The notes: generated by a model not told the origin, from the letters alone. Shown: positions 1 to 7,971, counted from the first letter of the stretch. The stretch: DNA of 25,728 bases from an uncultured Bifidobacterium sp. (GCA_937874315.1 CALNAE010000314.1:1-25728), one strand, 5' to 3'. Made by a program: numbers and translations.

Positions 1-347
1 CGTCGTTGGCCTTCGGCGAACAGGGTGTCGAAGGCCAACGAGGATTTTCCGGATCCGGACAGACCCGTGAACACCACCATCCGATTTCGGGGGATCTCCA
101 CGTTGACGTTCTTGAGATTGTGCTCGCGCGCACCCTGAACTGTTATCTTCATATCGTTGGGAATCTCGGAGATATCCGCTACCAGCGAGCCATGGTCATG
201 GATGAGCGGGGCGCGATTGATGGCCTGCGACAACAACGCAGCACCGTCCTTGCCGACCCGGCGGCGACGAACGTCGCGACGCTGTTTGGCGTCATCGACG
301 TTCGTTGTATCCGCGTTGTTTTCGATTGCCGACGTTCCTGCGCTCAC
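1..347 (-). CDS. uvrA: UvrA, excinuclease ABC subunit A (5' end only)
   Basis: UvrA is the damage-recognition ATPase of nucleotide excision repair; it acts in the cytoplasm with UvrB and UvrC. Only the first 115 codons or so lie in the window, and the gene continues past the left edge. The visible protein holds the UvrA N-terminal signature KITVQGAREHNLKN, then MVVFTGLSGSGKSSLAFDTL (the first Walker A) and FAEGQR. I place the start at a GTG at 347 because GGAGG sits 5 bases upstream of it. That gives about 65 residues before the canonical MKIT, which is longer than the usual UvrA N-terminus; a start at the ATG at 152 is the alternative. It is divergent from the ABC-F gene and has an SOS box 57 bases upstream. 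The family call is secure; the start is moderately sure. Confidence 0.93.
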   Translation of the reverse strand, partial: MSAGTSAIENNADTTNVDDAKQRRDVRRRRVGKDGAALLSQAINRAPLIHDHGSLVADISEIPNDMKITVQGAREHNLKNVNVEIPRNRMVVFTGLSGSGKSSLAFDTLFAEGQR

Positions 348-403
348 CGCTACCTCCGACTCTTGATCTACCGTGCCCAAGAATACCGCATTCCGTGACG
401 AAT

Positions 404-419
404 TCGAACAACTGTTCGA
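404..419. promoter_or_regulatory. LexA-binding SOS box upstream of uvrA
   Basis: TCGAACAACTGTTCGA is a perfect 16-base dyad: TCGAAC, four bases, GTTCGA. It matches the known Gram-positive and actinobacterial LexA box (CGAAC-N4-GTTCG). It lies 57 bases before the uvrA GTG start. A TATTCT sequence that could be a -10 element lies between the two on the minus strand (385 down to 380). uvrA is a classical LexA target, so repression of uvrA until DNA damage is the expected role. The ABC-F gene on the other side could also be affected, but its start is over 200 bases away. Confidence 0.88.
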
Positions 420-633
420 TGGCTGTGGCGTAAGTCACTCGCCTGATTCCCGTTCACGGTGGTCGGGATGCCGTAACATACCTACCCTGTGCGTATCATG
501 GTCCTTCGGGTTCCCGGCGACACGATCCGCTGAAGGCGGAGTCGACGTATTCGATCAGCGCCTGCGGCATGAGACAATCGATCGGGAAATCCACGGTCAT
601 CAAGCATCATACGGAAGGATATACGGGCAGAGC

Positions 634-2235
634 ATGGCAATCGAAGGACAAGGGCTCGAGATTCAGATCGGCGCTCGCACGCTGCTTCATCCCACCGATT
701 TCCATGTCACGCGAGGCGATAAAATCGGCCTGGTGGGCCGCAACGGAGCCGGCAAGACCACGCTTACCCGCGTCATCACCGGCGATATGCTACCCTCCTC
801 CGGCCATGTACGGGTCACGGGAAAGTTGGGGTATCTGCCTCAGGATACGCACGCCGCCGATCCGGAACAGACCGCGCTCGACCGGATGATGAGCGCACGT
901 GATATCGCGTCGATTATCAGCCGATTGCGCAGTGCGGAGAAGGATATGACCAGTCCGGACGCGGATGTGATGACCAAGGCGATGGATCGCTACGACAAGG
1001 CGATGCAGGCCTTCGAAAAGGCCGGTGGGTACGCGGCCCAATCGCAGGCCATCTCCATGGCGGACAGCCTGGGACTGCCCCAGGACGTGACCCAACGGCA
1101 GCTGGGCACGCTGTCGGGCGGTCAGCGGCGCCGCGTCGAGCTGGCCCGGATTCTGTTCTCAAATGCCGACACCCTGATTCTCGATGAGCCCACGAACCAT
1201 CTGGATGCCGATTCCATCGAGTGGCTGCGCGGTTATCTCAAACGCTTCGAGGGTGGTTTCCTGGTCATCTCCCACTCCACGGAACTGCTCGATGAGGTGG
1301 TGAACAAGGTCTGGCATCTGGATGCCCAGCTGGGGAGCATCGACATGTACTCGTTGGGGTGGAAGGCCTATCTGCATCAGCGCGTGGTCGACGAGGAGCG
1401 TCGTCGCCGCGAGCGCGAGGTCGCCGAGAAGAAGGCGGATCGGCTCATGAAGCAGGGCATCCGTCTGCACGCCAAGGCGACCAAGGCGGTCGCAGCCCAG
1501 AATATGATGCGGCGTGCCGAGCGGCTGCTGTCCGAGACCAGCGAGGCCGAACGCAAGGAGAAGGTGGCCGATATCCGTTTCCCGGAGCCCGCCGCCTGCG
1601 GCAGAACACCGATCATGGCGAAGGAGATTTCGAAGGCATACGGATCGAACATCGTCTTCGCCGGCATCAATCTGGCCGTCGACAAAGGCTCTCGCGTGGT
1701 TATCCTCGGATACAACGGAGCCGGCAAGACCACGACATTGAAGATTCTGGCCGGCGAGGAACAGCCCGATACGGGCGAGGTCGTCTACGGTCATGGATGC
1801 AAGATCGGCTATTTCGCTCAGGAACACGACACCCTGGAGCTCGACTCCACGGTGCTGGAGAACCTACAGCATGTCGCCCCTGAACTGGATGACACGCACG
1901 CCAGATCGATTCTGGGCAGTTTCCTGTTCTCCGGCGAGGATGCCCTGAAACCCGCGAGGGTGCTCTCCGGCGGCGAGAAGACACGGTTGGCGCTGGCCAC
2001 CTTGGTGACGTCCCGCGCCAACGTCCTGCTGCTCGATGAGCCCACCAACAACCTGGATCCGGTCTCACGCGATGAGATTCTGAAGGCCATCGCAAAATAT
2101 GAGGGCGCCATCATTCTGGTCACCCACGATGAGGGCGCGGTCCAGGCCCTGCACCCCGAACGGGTGCTGCTGATGCCCGACGGGGACGAGGACCTGTGGA
2201 ATGACGATTATCTCGATCTGGTGGCCGAGGAATAG
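634..2235 (+). CDS. ABC-F family ATPase (ribosome-associated type)
   Basis: This soluble protein of 533 residues has two ABC ATPase domains and no membrane segments, which defines the ABC-F family (translation factors such as EttA and Uup, and antibiotic-resistance proteins). Domain 1 has Walker A GRNGAGKT near residue 35, signature LSGGQRRR near 160 and Walker B LILDEPTNHLD near 181. A charged, coiled linker rich in Arg, Lys and Glu follows (about 240-300). Domain 2 has GYNGAGKT near 359, LSGGEKTR near 444 and LLLDEPTNNLD near 465. Both catalytic glutamates are present. The frame is open upstream to 373, but homology starts at MAIEGQGLEI, so ATG 634 is chosen; the ribosome binding site is weak. 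The family is known to act on the ribosome. Whether this one gives drug resistance or has a housekeeping role cannot be told from sequence. Confidence 0.9.
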   Translation: MAIEGQGLEIQIGARTLLHPTDFHVTRGDKIGLVGRNGAGKTTLTRVITGDMLPSSGHVRVTGKLGYLPQDTHAADPEQTALDRMMSARDIASIISRLRSAEKDMTSPDADVMTKAMDRYDKAMQAFEKAGGYAAQSQAISMADSLGLPQDVTQRQLGTLSGGQRRRVELARILFSNADTLILDEPTNHLDADSIEWLRGYLKRFEGGFLVISHSTELLDEVVNKVWHLDAQLGSIDMYSLGWKAYLHQRVVDEERRRREREVAEKKADRLMKQGIRLHAKATKAVAAQNMMRRAERLLSETSEAERKEKVADIRFPEPAACGRTPIMAKEISKAYGSNIVFAGINLAVDKGSRVVILGYNGAGKTTTLKILAGEEQPDTGEVVYGHGCKIGYFAQEHDTLELDSTVLENLQHVAPELDDTHARSILGSFLFSGEDALKPARVLSGGEKTRLALATLVTSRANVLLLDEPTNNLDPVSRDEILKAIAKYEGAIILVTHDEGAVQALHPERVLLMPDGDEDLWNDDYLDLVAEE

Positions 2236-2281
2236 TTCGCCCGGCGCGTTTACAGGTTCTCCTTCGGTGATGCTCCCGGGC

Positions 2282-2287
2282 TAGACT
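2282..2287 (+). promoter_or_regulatory. Probable -10 element of nnr
   Basis: TAGACT lies 34 bases before the nnr ATG and within the decamer GCTAGACTGG shared with the glgA upstream region. The 86-base gap after the ABC-F gene leaves room for a separate nnr promoter. No convincing -35 was found. Confidence 0.35.
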
Positions 2288-2321
2288 GGTGGTAAGGAAC
2301 ACCAGGGGTAAGGAGTCTGCT

Positions 2322-4193
2322 ATGGAGCGTAATCGGGAGTCTCGCCGCCAGATGACGTTGCGGCATGCGGCATACGACGTCGATGCCGTTCGGGCGATGG
2401 AACGTCCGCTGCTTGATCGGGGTATCCCGCTGATGGGCATGGCGGCCGGCTCCGCGGCTCGGGTCGTGCTCGATCTGCTTGAGGAAGCCGGGATCGATGA
2501 CGAGGATGCGCATATCGTGTTGCTCGCCGGAGCGGGTGACAACGGCGGCGACGGGTTGTACGCGGCCGCACGGCTGGCGGACGAGGGATTGGCCGTCACC
2601 GCCGTCACCGTCGGTCGTTCCGTGCATGATGGCGCGTTCGCCGCGTTCATGCGGGCCGGCGGCAAGGTGCTCGTGCTTGACCAAAACTCCAATATCCCTG
2701 GCTGCGCCTCGGACTTCAGCGCCGGTGAGGCGGGGAAACGTCTGCAAACCGCCATCGGTCTCGCCGCCGGCGCCGATGTGCTTGTGGACGCCATGACCGG
2801 CATCGGTGTCACGGGCGCCCTTCGCGGCATTCCCGCCGCACTTGCCGATGCGTTGGGCGAACACGGCGAGCTGCCGGCTCGCCCCGCCCTGCGGGACGTG
2901 GCCGATATCGTGGGCGGCGACATGCCCTTCGTCGTTGCCATCGATACGCCTTCGGGCGTGGGCGTCGACGACGGGTCGTTGCCCGGCGCGTACATTCCGG
3001 CCGACGTGACGGTGATGTTCGGAGCCATGAAGCCGTGCGCGATGCTGCCTCCAGCCGCCTACTGCTGCGGCACGGTGAACCTGGTCGATTTCGGGTTCGA
3101 CATCGGCGCGCAGAAGCCGGTGGTACAGGCGATGAACGCGGAGCTGGCCTCGCAGTCCATCCGACTCCCCCAGCTCAATGATTCCAAATATTCTCGTGGC
3201 GTAACCGGTCTGATCACCGGTTCCGATCGCTATCCCGGTGCGGCGGTGCTGACCACCACGGCCGCCGCTCGCACGAACACCGGCATGATTCGCTATCTCG
3301 GTCCCGTACGCGCACAGAGCATGGTGCTGGAGCGCACGCCTGAGACCGTGCTCGGCAAGGGGCGTGTCGAGGCGTGGGTGGTCGGTTCCGGCGTACCGTC
3401 GCAACGGGTCGAAGACACCCAGATCGATCCTCAGCGTGCGGCCATCGCCGCATTGCTGGCCCACTACGATAGCGGCGAGCAGTTGAATGCGGACGAGCAT
3501 GAGGACGAGACCGTCGATCGCAACGCCGATGGTGCATATGGTGATGCTTCCGGCGAGGCCTACGATATGCCCGCGCTATGTGTGGATGCCGGGGCGTTGG
3601 ATCTGCTGCCCGCACGCGTGCCGACGCACGTCGTGATCACACCGCATGCCGGTGAACTGGCGCAGTTGCTCACCGAGCGCGGTGAGGCGCTCGAGGCGTC
3701 CGACGTGCTTGCCGAACCTTGGAAGTGGGCGAAACGCGCGCATGAGGTCACGGGCGCGACCGTCCTACTCAAGGGAGCCATCACTATCGTGACGGGTGAG
3801 GACGAGGAAGGCGACGTCATCACGCTGACGTCGGGAAGTGCGCCCGCCTGGTTGGCGACTGCGGGGGCCGGCGACGTGTTGGCAGGCATGATGGGCGGCA
3901 TGCTGGCCCAGCAGGACGGCATGTTGCAGGAGGACGCCGCCGTGGTGGCCGAGGTGGCCGCGGCCGCGGCGTATCTACATGGACTGGCGGCCTGCAAGGC
4001 GGCTCATAGTCTGCAGCGTGGATGGTCGGCTCCCGTGCTGTATCGTCCTGCGGATGATGAAGACGGTCTCGGTGACCGCATCGACAACGTGACGGGTGGC
4101 ATGCCCATTTCGACTCCTGCCGCCGGCAGGCCCATCGTGGCCAGCGAACTGCTCGACGCCATCGCGCCGGCGATTGCGGGGATGCTGGCATGA
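2322..4193 (+). CDS. nnr: Bifunctional NAD(P)H-hydrate repair enzyme (epimerase plus ADP-dependent dehydratase)
   Basis: This enzyme repairs damaged NADHX and NADPHX. The N-terminal YjeF_N-type epimerase interconverts the R and S hydrates, and the C-terminal kinase-like dehydratase restores NAD(P)H at the cost of ADP. The N-terminal half shows GAGDNGGDGLYAA (about residues 67-80), VLVDAMTGIGVTG and VVAIDTPSGVG. The C-terminal half starts near residue 285 (YPGAAVLTT) and has TPHAGEL, LLKGAITIV and ATAGAGDVLAGMMGG near 511, the catalytic dehydratase motif. The protein is 623 residues, longer than the usual 500 or so; the extra length includes an acidic stretch around the domain junction (EQLNADEHEDETVD). 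ATG 2322 is chosen for the AAGGAG 7 bases upstream. Its stop overlaps the next gene's start (ATGA), so the two are probably coupled in translation. Confidence 0.92.
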   Translation: MERNRESRRQMTLRHAAYDVDAVRAMERPLLDRGIPLMGMAAGSAARVVLDLLEEAGIDDEDAHIVLLAGAGDNGGDGLYAAARLADEGLAVTAVTVGRSVHDGAFAAFMRAGGKVLVLDQNSNIPGCASDFSAGEAGKRLQTAIGLAAGADVLVDAMTGIGVTGALRGIPAALADALGEHGELPARPALRDVADIVGGDMPFVVAIDTPSGVGVDDGSLPGAYIPADVTVMFGAMKPCAMLPPAAYCCGTVNLVDFGFDIGAQKPVVQAMNAELASQSIRLPQLNDSKYSRGVTGLITGSDRYPGAAVLTTTAAARTNTGMIRYLGPVRAQSMVLERTPETVLGKGRVEAWVVGSGVPSQRVEDTQIDPQRAAIAALLAHYDSGEQLNADEHEDETVDRNADGAYGDASGEAYDMPALCVDAGALDLLPARVPTHVVITPHAGELAQLLTERGEALEASDVLAEPWKWAKRAHEVTGATVLLKGAITIVTGEDEEGDVITLTSGSAPAWLATAGAGDVLAGMMGGMLAQQDGMLQEDAAVVAEVAAAAAYLHGLAACKAAHSLQRGWSAPVLYRPADDEDGLGDRIDNVTGGMPISTPAAGRPIVASELLDAIAPAIAGMLA

Positions 4194-4825
4194 CATGCAC
4201 GGATGTCATCTTCGACTTCTGTGGCGTGCTTATCGACTGGCGGTGTGCCGCCTGTCTACGAGGGCACGTGTCCAACGCGCTGATCGACGAGATCTGCGCG
4301 GATGCGGACCCGTGGGGGTTCTTCCGATATGAGGCGTATATGGACGAGGGCCAGGATTTCGCCGATGTGCTGGCTCGATACCGCCATGAGTACGGCGATG
4401 AGATGGCCGACATCTTCTCGTATTACATCGTGCATTACGGCGACTCGCTGACCCGGATCGTTCCGGGCATGGAGCGACTGCTTGATGATCTGCACGGCTG
4501 TGGCGCGGGGGTCTGGGGTTTGACGAACTGGTCGCACGAGACCTTCCACTTCGCCCTGGATCGTTTCCCGCGGCTGAACGATCTGCTCGACGGCATCGTG
4601 GTGTCCGGCGTCGAGAAGATGCACAAGCCGAATGCCGATATCTATGAGCTGGCGTTGCGCCGATTCGGTCTTCGTGCCGGCAGCACGCTGTTCTTCGACG
4701 ACACCGAGGCGAATGTCGCGGGCGCACGAGCGGTGGGAATGCAGGCAAGTCGTTTCGTGGACAGCGGGCAGGCGAGGGTACGGCTGCGCGAGAGCGGGTT
4801 GTCGCTTCCTGAACCAGCCGCGTGA
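4190..4825 (+). CDS. HAD-superfamily hydrolase, YihX-like
   Basis: This is a 211-residue haloacid-dehalogenase-fold hydrolase. Motif I is IFDFCGVLID near residues 7-16, with the nucleophile Asp9. The second Asp of the classic DxD is replaced (DFC), as is normal in the YihX and epoxide-hydrolase-like subgroup (DLG or DFG). Motif II is GLTNWS, motif III is the Lys in KMHKPNADIYE, and motif IV is LFFDDTEANV. The cap is short and helical. It starts inside the nnr stop codon (ATGA overlap), so it is the second gene of that operon. YihX dephosphorylates glucose-1-phosphate, but many relatives act on other sugar phosphates or other small substrates, so the substrate here is open. A link to cofactor repair is only suggested by position. 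Confidence 0.82.
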   Translation: MTCTDVIFDFCGVLIDWRCAACLRGHVSNALIDEICADADPWGFFRYEAYMDEGQDFADVLARYRHEYGDEMADIFSYYIVHYGDSLTRIVPGMERLLDDLHGCGAGVWGLTNWSHETFHFALDRFPRLNDLLDGIVVSGVEKMHKPNADIYELALRRFGLRAGSTLFFDDTEANVAGARAVGMQASRFVDSGQARVRLRESGLSLPEPAA

Positions 4826-4834
4826 CCGTCCTCG

Positions 4835-4855
4835 GATGACCCTGAGATGGTCATC
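4835..4855. promoter_or_regulatory. Inverted repeat upstream of LysR gene, possible operator
   Basis: GATGACC (4835-4841) and GGTCATC (4849-4855) form a perfect 7-base dyad with a 7-base centre, about 52-72 bases upstream of the LysR start. That is the usual place for a LysR recognition site and suggests autoregulation. It also lies 9 bases after the HAD stop codon and could form a short RNA hairpin, but no T-tract follows, so a terminator role is less likely. Confidence 0.4.
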
Positions 4856-4893
4856 TAGGGAACAGTTTCGACCCAGCCGTAGCGCGGTTCTGC

Positions 4894-4908
4894 TATACAT
4901 GCCTGTAT
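4894..4908 (+). promoter_or_regulatory. -10 element and small dyad at the LysR start (probable leaderless promoter)
   Basis: TATACA at 4894-4899 is a good -10 hexamer, and transcription 7 bases downstream would start at or next to the A of ATG 4907. No Shine-Dalgarno sequence is visible, which fits a leaderless mRNA. The same bases form a dyad, ATACA-TGCC-TGTAT (4895-4908), covering both the -10 and the start codon, which could be a second binding site for the regulator. No convincing -35 was seen. Confidence 0.45.
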
Positions 4909-5833
4909 GACACTGCTCCAGCTCAAGTACATCGTCAAGATCGTCGAATGCGGCTCCATGAACGAGGCTTCGCATGAGTTGTATGTTTCCCAGCCGGCGC
5001 TGAGCTCCTCCGTCAAGGAGCTGGAGAACGAGCTGCATATCGAGATCTTCACGCGATCCTCTCAGGGCATCGCGCTGACGGTCGATGGTGCGGAGTTCCT
5101 CACGTATGCCCGTCAGGTGCTCGATCAGGCGGATCTGCTCGAGGAGCGCTACAAGAACGCGCGTCCGCGCAAGCAGTTGTGCAGCGTCTCGACCCAGCAC
5201 TACATGTTCGCCGTCGAGGCGTTCGTCGACATGATCAATTCGGCGCATGCCGACGAGTACGAATTCACCATACGTGAGACGCGTACCAGGGATATCATCA
5301 CGCAGGTCGCCAACATGCTGGCGGACATCGGGATCCTGTACCTGTCGGACTTCAATCGCGACGTGATCTCCAAGCTCCTACGCGAGAAGCATCTGGAATT
5401 TCATCCGCTGTTCCGCGCTCCCCTGCACGTGTTCATTTCGCGCGACAATCCGTTGGCGGCCAAGGAACGGCTCACCATGGACGATCTGCGCCCTTACCCG
5501 TTCATCCAATACGAGCAGGGTGAGGAAGGTAGTTTCTACTTCGCCGAGGAAGCGGTCTGGCCAGAATATTCCCCCAAGCAGATCAACGTCACCGACCGCG
5601 CGACGATTCTCAATTTCATCATCGGGCTCAACGGCTACACCGTGTGCACCGGCATCGACAACGGCGATCTGAACAACGAGAAGATCGTCACCGTGCCGTT
5701 GGTATCCGATGAAACGATGCTGCTGGGATGGATCACCAACGAACGCGCACGATTGTCGCACGCTGCGCGGGCCTATCTGGACAAGCTCAGAGGCGTGATC
5801 GCCTCACACGGATACAGCCTGATCGACGCCTGA
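4907..5833 (+). CDS. LysR-family transcriptional regulator
   Basis: A typical 308-residue LysR protein. The N-terminal winged helix-turn-helix is about residues 1-60 (LKYIVKIVECGSMNEASHEL, then VSQPALSSSVKELENEL), and the C-terminal ligand-binding domain is about 90-300. The effector is unknown. The start is fixed by the conserved N-terminus MTLLQLKYIV; there is no ribosome binding site and the -10 element sits just upstream. It follows the nnr-HAD pair on the same strand but appears to have its own promoter. It is convergent with the next LysR gene, only 37 bases apart. No divergent partner gene exists, so its target is not indicated by position. CysB/CmbR-like relatives are possible but not supported by a specific motif. 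Confidence 0.9.
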   Translation: MTLLQLKYIVKIVECGSMNEASHELYVSQPALSSSVKELENELHIEIFTRSSQGIALTVDGAEFLTYARQVLDQADLLEERYKNARPRKQLCSVSTQHYMFAVEAFVDMINSAHADEYEFTIRETRTRDIITQVANMLADIGILYLSDFNRDVISKLLREKHLEFHPLFRAPLHVFISRDNPLAAKERLTMDDLRPYPFIQYEQGEEGSFYFAEEAVWPEYSPKQINVTDRATILNFIIGLNGYTVCTGIDNGDLNNEKIVTVPLVSDETMLLGWITNERARLSHAARAYLDKLRGVIASHGYSLIDA

Positions 5834-5870
5834 GGAAGGCCGCGACGGCGTCGCCCCGGGTCGATCCGCA

Positions 5871-6725
5871 TCAGAGGGTCGATGGTGCCACGGCTTCGAT
5901 GATGTCGTCGCACAGTCCACGCTGATCGGGGTCGAGGCCGGTCTGCGCGGTGACGGCGTAGAAATGACGGGTGAAGGCGTTCGGTAGCGACCGCACCGGT
6001 ACGCCGGGCGGCACGATGTCTCGGGAGACTATGCTGCGCCCGATACCGTGGGCGAGTAAGGCGCAGATCTTGTCGTTGCTGTCCAACTCCACTGTCGCGG
6101 GGCGCGAGGTCGCGATGGTGCGTTGGTAGAGGTCGGTGTAGTAGCGCACCCCCGAGCCCGGCTCCCTCACCAGCCACAGGGTTCGATCGCCGGCGTCGCG
6201 TCCGGCGAGCACCAGATGGTCCTCTCCCAGCATCCGCAGGCTCACCGCGTCGGTTCCCACCGGCTTTTCGATGATGCCCAGTTGCGCCTGCTTGCGTTCG
6301 ATCGCGCTGACGATGGCGTCTGAATTCATGGTATGCACGGTGAAATCCATCGTATCCAGCAAATCTTGGATCGCGGTGATGACGCGTGGCAGCAGTGTGG
6401 TCGAGGCGGTATGCGACATCAGCAGACAGAAGCTGGTGACGCCTTGACGTCGTCGCTGCATACGAAATCGCGTGTCCGACCAGAGGCGAACGATCCGTAC
6501 GGCGCTGTCGTATAGATCCCGGCCCGCCCGCGTTGCCACGGCGTCATCCGATGTTCGACGGACGAACAGCCGCGCTCCGATTCGTCGTTCCAGCAGGGCG
6601 ATGCGTTTGGATACGGTGGACTGGGCGACATGCAGCCGGGAAGCGGCGGCGGTGAACTCTGCGGTCTCATACACCGCGATATGGGTGGTCAGCAGTTGCA
6701 TGCTGATGTCCTCGGATGGCGGCAT
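5871..6725 (-). CDS. LysR-family transcriptional regulator, divergent from TDT transporter
   Basis: A 284-residue LysR protein. The helix-turn-helix is at about residues 10-65 (ETAEFTAAASRLHVAQSTVS, then KRIALLERRIGARLF) and the effector domain is about 95-284 (FCLLMSHTASTTLLPRVITA; GEDHLVLAGRD). ATG 6725 is chosen because AAGGAG lies just upstream; an in-frame ATG nine codons later (MQLLTTHIAVY) is closer to the usual LysR start and cannot be excluded. It is divergent from the transporter gene, with a strong T-N11-A dyad between them. In this family that arrangement nearly always means the regulator controls its neighbour. The protein differs clearly from the LysR protein at 4907-5833, so they are not a recent duplication. 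Confidence 0.9.
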   Translation of the reverse strand: MPPSEDISMQLLTTHIAVYETAEFTAAASRLHVAQSTVSKRIALLERRIGARLFVRRTSDDAVATRAGRDLYDSAVRIVRLWSDTRFRMQRRRQGVTSFCLLMSHTASTTLLPRVITAIQDLLDTMDFTVHTMNSDAIVSAIERKQAQLGIIEKPVGTDAVSLRMLGEDHLVLAGRDAGDRTLWLVREPGSGVRYYTDLYQRTIATSRPATVELDSNDKICALLAHGIGRSIVSRDIVPPGVPVRSLPNAFTRHFYAVTAQTGLDPDQRGLCDDIIEAVAPSTL

Positions 6726-6818
6726 GCCATCTCCTTTCTCGCGTGCGTGGGAGCAGTGTCGTCTCGCAGCCGCATCGCATGGCGTCAACGGTGAACATGC
6801 CTGGTGAACCATCGCATG

Positions 6819-6866
6819 TATTCCATATTGGAATATCATATATCGTGTCCATGCATTTGTGGAATA
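6819..6866. promoter_or_regulatory. LysR operator: dyad plus phased extra half-site
   Basis: TATTCCATATTGGAATA (6819-6835) is a perfect dyad of two 7-base arms around TAT. Its core TTCCATATTGGAA fits the LysR T-N11-A box. The half-site TGGAATA recurs at 6860-6866, exactly 31 bases after the copy at 6829-6835, close to three helical turns. A strong recognition site plus a weaker phased site near the promoter is the known LysR pattern. The stretch is AT-rich against its surroundings and lies between the divergent regulator and transporter. Confidence 0.7.
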
Positions 6867-6876
6867 AGGCATATGG

Positions 6877-7971
6877 GTGTTCACTGCAATGGTGCAATAC
6901 GAATCAGATATCATAACCGCCAGTCAATCCAGTGCGGCGACGGGCATGCACCAAGCCACGGTACGCAATCGACGGCTACGGCCGGATAATCGAGAGTCAC
7001 GGCTTGTGCGCTATCACCGCGGCGTCCCCTTGCCCAAGGGCGGGCTAACGCTTGGCATATTGGCCTTGGGCAATCTCTATATCACCATGGGACTCGGCTC
7101 CCCAACCGCCATCCGCATCGGCTGTGCGTTGGTTGCGGTGCCGCTGTTATTCACCATCATCGGGAAGTGCCTGCTGCATCCGGTGCTGGTATTGGGCACT
7201 GACATGTCCAGTCCCATCGTGGCGCCGGTGTCGGCCACCGTGTTCATGTCATTGATGCAGATCGCCAGTTATATCGCACCGTATGACGGTCCGGCGCACA
7301 CTCTTTCAATCGCCCTGTGGTATTTCGCGGTGAGTTGCAACATCGTGCTTATGGTGCATATCACCAGCCGTTTTGTGGTGCATGGTTTCGCGTTCAGGCA
7401 GGTGTTCCCGACGTGGTTCGTCGGCTATGTCGGTATCGTCGTGGCCTCGGCGACCAGTGCTCCCGTACACCAGCGGCCGCTGGGACTGATGATTTTTTGG
7501 ATTGGGTTCATGCTCTATATGGTGATGCTGGCGATTGTGGGGATTCGGGTTATGCGAATACCCATGGAACCGGTTACACGCCCGACGTTGGCGATTTTCG
7601 CGGCTCCCATGAGCCTGTCTGTTGCGGGATACACCGCCTCGGCGCCCGATCCGAATCTGGGATTCGTGCTGGTGCTGATCGTCCTTGCCCAAGCGCTGTT
7701 CTTAGGGGTGCTGATGATTATGCCGATGTTGCTGCGTTCCCCCTTCTCCCCCGCGTATGCGGCGTTCACGTTCCCCTTCGTCATCACCGCGACGGCGCTC
7801 CACAAGGTCCTCGACCTATGCAAGGGGCGCGGCTGGGATGTGCCGTCCTGGTGCTATGGACTGCAATACGCCGAAACCGTATTCGCCACCCTTATGGTTG
7901 CCATGGTGCTGGTGCGCTATATGCACGGCAGCCATATCCGATGGTCTGCGCTGGGGCTTTCCGAAGGTTGA
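6877..7971 (+). CDS. TDT/SLAC1-family membrane transporter or anion channel
   Basis: This integral membrane protein has about ten predicted helices, the number typical of the TDT (tellurite-resistance/dicarboxylate, SLAC1-like) family. Family-like features are the opening PLPKGGLTLGILALGNL (near residues 51-67) and alternating hydrophobic helices through to AETVFATLMVAMVLVRYM near the end. Known members move dicarboxylates such as malate, chloride, nitrate, or sulfite; the substrate here is not evident. The start is uncertain: GTG 6877 or ATG 6889 give a hydrophilic N-terminal tail of 45-50 residues, while ATG 6946 gives a shorter tail; none has a strong ribosome binding site. It is transcribed away from a LysR gene and is probably under its control. 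It converges with pyrE. Confidence 0.82.
   Translation: MFTAMVQYESDIITASQSSAATGMHQATVRNRRLRPDNRESRLVRYHRGVPLPKGGLTLGILALGNLYITMGLGSPTAIRIGCALVAVPLLFTIIGKCLLHPVLVLGTDMSSPIVAPVSATVFMSLMQIASYIAPYDGPAHTLSIALWYFAVSCNIVLMVHITSRFVVHGFAFRQVFPTWFVGYVGIVVASATSAPVHQRPLGLMIFWIGFMLYMVMLAIVGIRVMRIPMEPVTRPTLAIFAAPMSLSVAGYTASAPDPNLGFVLVLIVLAQALFLGVLMIMPMLLRSPFSPAYAAFTFPFVITATALHKVLDLCKGRGWDVPSWCYGLQYAETVFATLMVAMVLVRYMHGSHIRWSALGLSEG

Noticed and set aside
6..398. Open frame of 130 codons on the plus strand at the left edge
   Set aside because: Antisense to uvrA, which has unmistakable UvrA motifs and a good start.
348..633. Upstream peptide or attenuator controlling the ABC-F gene
   Set aside because: No short frame with a ribosome binding site and no paired hairpins were found in this gap beyond the SOS box.
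1159..1827. Open frame of 222 codons on the minus strand
   Set aside because: Antisense to the ABC-F gene; its sequence is the reverse reading of the Walker and linker regions.
634..2235. ABC-F gene as an antibiotic-resistance determinant
   Set aside because: Resistance and housekeeping ABC-F proteins share these motifs; nothing in the sequence or its neighbours separates them.
4190..4240. HAD protein lacking the second Asp of DxD, possibly inactive
   Set aside because: The DFCG form matches the YihX-like subgroup, which is active; the other catalytic motifs are intact.
5842..5854. GCGAC-GGC-GTCGC hairpin between the convergent LysR genes
   Set aside because: Only five pairs and no T-tract; could be chance.
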